A stretch of 6,445 nt of DNA from Nitrososphaerota archaeon (GTDB taxonomy: Archaea; Thermoproteota; Nitrososphaeria; Nitrososphaerales; Nitrosopumilaceae). How positions within the stretch are numbered: position 1 is the first letter of the stretch; every line of letters starts with the position of its first letter. The position numbers and the translations under genes are program-made. The DNA lies in NCBI GenBank assembly GCA_016200035.1, contig JACQFM010000172.1, positions 1 through 6,445 of the forward strand. The letters are read 5' to 3'. A model generated the notes under the pieces. The model was not told the origin of the DNA and ran no database searches. It worked only from the letters and a program-made list of their open reading frames with translations. This document shows, in pieces, positions 4,900 to 6,445 of this stretch.

Positions 4900-5286
4900 G
4901 TGGCTAAGGCCTATTATGTTAAATTTCAGGTTCCTGAGGACTTGGTCAGCCCCATCTATGAGGCATTAAGAGTAGCTCATCAGAGCGGAAAGGTAAAGAA
5001 GGGAACCAATGAAGTCACAAAAGCAATAGAAAGAGGAATAAGTAAACTTGTTGTAATTGCGGAGGACGTTGAACCTCCAGAGGTAGTAGCACACCTTCCA
5101 ATACTCTGCGAGGAACATGGAGCAGCATATGCCTTTGTACCAAACAGACAGGAGTTGGGAAAAGCAATTGGAATTGACGTAACAGCGGCGGCAGCTGCCA
5201 TTATAGATGCAGGCGACGCACAACATATTGTAGATCAGATCATTGCATCGCTATCGCAACTTAAAGGTGGGCAACCTGCTAAATGA
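4900..5286 (+). CDS. rpl7ae: Ribosomal protein L7Ae
   Basis: 128 aa from the GTG at 4900 (an extended reading from 4891 would give 131). L7Ae binds kink-turns in 23S rRNA, in box C/D and H/ACA guide RNAs and in archaeal RNase P RNA. The family RNA-binding motif KKGTNEVTKA is at 33-42, followed by KLVVIAEDVEPPEVVAHLP, LCEEHGAAYAFVP and ELGKAIGIDVTAAAAAI, all characteristic. The N-terminus MAKAYYVKFQVPEDLV matches archaeal homologues, and the GGGTGAT site supports the start chosen. It is the first gene of the cluster with S28e, L24e, NDK and aIF5B and overlaps S28e by four bases (ATGA). The leader may be a target for autoregulation. Confidence 0.97.
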   Translation: MAKAYYVKFQVPEDLVSPIYEALRVAHQSGKVKKGTNEVTKAIERGISKLVVIAEDVEPPEVVAHLPILCEEHGAAYAFVPNRQELGKAIGIDVTAAAAAIIDAGDAQHIVDQIIASLSQLKGGQPAK

Positions 5287-5489
5287 GCACTGAGGCAGTT
5301 ACTCCAGCAGAGGTCATCCAGATTGTTGGTAGGACAGGAATTGCAGGTGAAGTTATACAGGTCAGAGTAAAAATACTAGAAGGAAAAGACAAAGGCAGAA
5401 TTCTAACAAGAAATGTCAAAGGATCAGTAAGAATGTCAGATATTTTGATGCTACGAGAAACTGAACGCGAAGCAAGAAAGATAAAGTGA
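5283..5489 (+). CDS. rps28e: Small ribosomal subunit protein S28e
   Basis: 68 aa, standard length for this archaeal/eukaryotic 30S/40S protein, an OB-fold beta-barrel near the mRNA exit/E-site region. The diagnostic block is RILTRNVKGSVRMSDILMLRE followed by TEREARKIK; the usual form is RNVKGPVREGDIL.L.ETEREAR, so S and MS replace the common P and EG. The upstream half (GRTGIAGEVIQVRVKILEGKDKGR) also fits. Its ATG overlaps the L7Ae stop by 4 bases, indicating coupled translation. Confidence 0.96.
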   Translation: MSTEAVTPAEVIQIVGRTGIAGEVIQVRVKILEGKDKGRILTRNVKGSVRMSDILMLRETEREARKIK

Positions 5490-5495
5490 GAATAG

Positions 5496-5699
5496 TTGAG
5501 TGTTCTAGTAAAACCATGCAGCTTTTGTAACCGTCCAGTAGCCAAGGGATCCGGAACAATGCTGGTCAAAAATGATGGAACTGTCTTTTGGTTTTGTTCA
5601 TCTAAATGCAAAAAAAATATGCTTGTACTAAAACGTGATCCAAGAAGACTCAAGTGGACAAAAAAATACGTAAAGGGCGGAATAAAGGTAAAAAAGTAA
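5496..5699 (+). CDS. rpl24e: Large ribosomal subunit protein L24e
   Basis: 67 aa. This zinc-ribbon protein of the large subunit is involved in an intersubunit bridge. C8-x2-C11 and C34-x3-C38 are the zinc ligands, in the family pattern CSFC...G.M.VKNDGTVFWFCSSKC. RDPRRLKWTKKY (48-59) completes the L24e signature. The start is TTG at 5496: an in-frame TAG directly precedes it, no ATG lies before the first Cys, and GTGAG (5486-5490) gives a Shine-Dalgarno sequence 5 bases upstream. The N-terminus is a few residues longer than in many homologues, and a basic tail (VKGGIKVKK) follows the core. It begins 6 bases after S28e. Confidence 0.95.
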   Translation: MSVLVKPCSFCNRPVAKGSGTMLVKNDGTVFWFCSSKCKKNMLVLKRDPRRLKWTKKYVKGGIKVKK

Positions 5700-6101
5700 A
5701 TGACTGAGCAGTCGCTTTTTATAGTAAAGCCTGATGGAGTAGAAAGAAAAATTGTAGGCCAAATTATCTCACGATTTGAAAACAAGGGATTCAGGATAGT
5801 TAAACTCAAGATGCTTACTTTTACAAAGGAAATGGCAGAAGAGTTTTATTCTATCCATAAATCTAAGCCATTTTTTGGTGAGCTAGTCTCCTTTATTATC
5901 TCAGGAAGGGTGGTAGTGGCAGTCATTGAAGGAAATAATGCTATTGCCACAACGAGATTGATGGTAGGTTCCACTAAATCCTTTGAGGCACAACCAGGAT
6001 CAATACGCGGTGATTTTGGTCTTGGAATAACAGACAACATAATTCATGCTTCAGACTCTAAGGAAAGTTTTGAAAAGGAAGTATCTGTAGTATTCAAGTG
6101 A
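5700..6101 (+). CDS. ndk: Nucleoside diphosphate kinase
   Basis: 133 aa, slightly short of the common 135-150 aa but complete. NDK transfers the gamma phosphate from ATP to NDPs through a phosphohistidine, supplying GTP, CTP and UTP. The catalytic motif NIIHASDS holds H116. Other active-site residues are visible: K10 in IVKPDG, Y50, F59/F60, R86, T92 in VGSTK, R103 in SIRGDFG, and N113. The ATG begins immediately after the L24e stop, with AAGGT upstream as a weak ribosome site. Its place between L24e and aIF5B is a conserved archaeal arrangement that links GTP supply to translation genes. Confidence 0.97.
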   Translation: MTEQSLFIVKPDGVERKIVGQIISRFENKGFRIVKLKMLTFTKEMAEEFYSIHKSKPFFGELVSFIISGRVVVAVIEGNNAIATTRLMVGSTKSFEAQPGSIRGDFGLGITDNIIHASDSKESFEKEVSVVFK

Positions 6102-6107
6102 AAAGGG

Positions 6108-6445
6108 TTGCAAATACGACAACCAATAGTAGTAGTTCTAGGTCACGTAGATTCTGGAAAGACCTCATTACTTGACAAAATTCGTGGAACAGGGGTTCAG
6201 GCTAGAGAGGCTGGTGGAATAACACAGCATATAGGAGCAAGTTTTCTTCCATCAGATACTATCAAAAGTATTTGTGGTCCACTTTTTAAAAAGATGAGTG
6301 ATGGCAAGGATAAAATTCCGGGCCTGTTAGTTATAGATACTCCTGGTCACGAGGTCTTTACAAATCTTAGAGCACGTGGAGGTTCTGCTGCTGACATTGC
6401 AATATTGGTTGTTGATGTAAACAGAGGATTTCAACCACAAACAAA
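6108..6445 (+). CDS. infB: Translation initiation factor aIF5B, N-terminal part (cut by window end)
   Basis: 112 full codons are visible, encoding the start of the GTPase domain; family members are about 590 aa. aIF5B is the IF2/eIF5B orthologue that promotes ribosomal subunit joining. The P-loop is GHVDSGKTSLLDKIRGT (from residue 12; K18 and T19 bind nucleotide and Mg). Switch I contains REAGGITQHIGAS. Switch II is VIDTPGHEVFTNLRARGG, followed by AADIAILVVDVNRGFQPQT. The start is TTG at 6108, two codons after the in-frame ndk stop, with GTGA and GGG just upstream; no ATG is available before the P-loop. The gap to ndk is 6 bases. Confidence 0.96.
   Translation, partial: MQIRQPIVVVLGHVDSGKTSLLDKIRGTGVQAREAGGITQHIGASFLPSDTIKSICGPLFKKMSDGKDKIPGLLVIDTPGHEVFTNLRARGGSAADIAILVVDVNRGFQPQT

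Noticed and set aside
5279..5809. Minus-strand open frame of 176 codons
   Set aside because: It lies opposite S28e, L24e and ndk, three certain genes. Its peptide is low-quality Ser/Thr/Phe-rich antisense and matches no family.

Overview
The window looks like a chromosomal segment from an archaeon, most likely an ammonia-oxidising thaumarchaeon (class Nitrososphaeria). Several things point this way: archaeal/eukaryotic-type ribosomal proteins (L37e, L7Ae, S28e, L24e), an archaeal LSm protein, an aIF5B-type initiation factor, TATA-like elements upstream of genes, a tRNA without an encoded CCA end, and AT-rich sequence with dense gene packing. The class assignment is inferred from gene content and protein style; the domain assignment is firm. 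No mobile element, CRISPR array, rRNA or integration scar was seen.

Left part (1-3007, all minus strand). Reading in the direction of transcription: a PurU-like 10-formyltetrahydrofolate hydrolase, then a creatininase-family amidohydrolase that overlaps it by one base. Next comes an LSm protein with its own TATA-like element, then ribosomal protein L37e (55 aa), then a 300-aa protein of unknown function that has an N-terminal hydrophobic segment, a coiled coil and a charged, proline-rich tail. A further gene appears to begin at the very edge with a TTG codon.

Middle (3008-3489). A 163-bp intergenic region separates purU from a divergent 60-aa HIT-like zinc-finger protein and carries four alternating GGTTA/TAACC motifs. 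The zinc-finger gene runs head-on into a tRNA-Leu(UAG) gene on the opposite strand, with one base between them. The tRNA and the rightward glmM gene diverge from a 50-bp spacer whose single TATA-like element sits about 25 bp from both starts.

Right part (3490-6445, all plus strand). A phosphoglucosamine/phosphomannomutase-family enzyme is followed by the classic archaeal cluster L7Ae - S28e - L24e - nucleoside diphosphate kinase - aIF5B (cut by the window end). Spacing in this cluster is -4 to +6 bases and several starts are GTG or TTG. Together these genes supply ribosome parts, NTPs and the GTPase that joins subunits. The short L7Ae leader can fold into a hairpin with opposed GA dinucleotides next to the Shine-Dalgarno sequence, a candidate for L7Ae autoregulation.

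Most of the window is conserved housekeeping. The parts most worth following up are the uncharacterised coiled-coil protein, the coupled pair of deformylase-type enzymes, the L7Ae leader, and the compact regulatory regions around the zinc-finger and tRNA genes.
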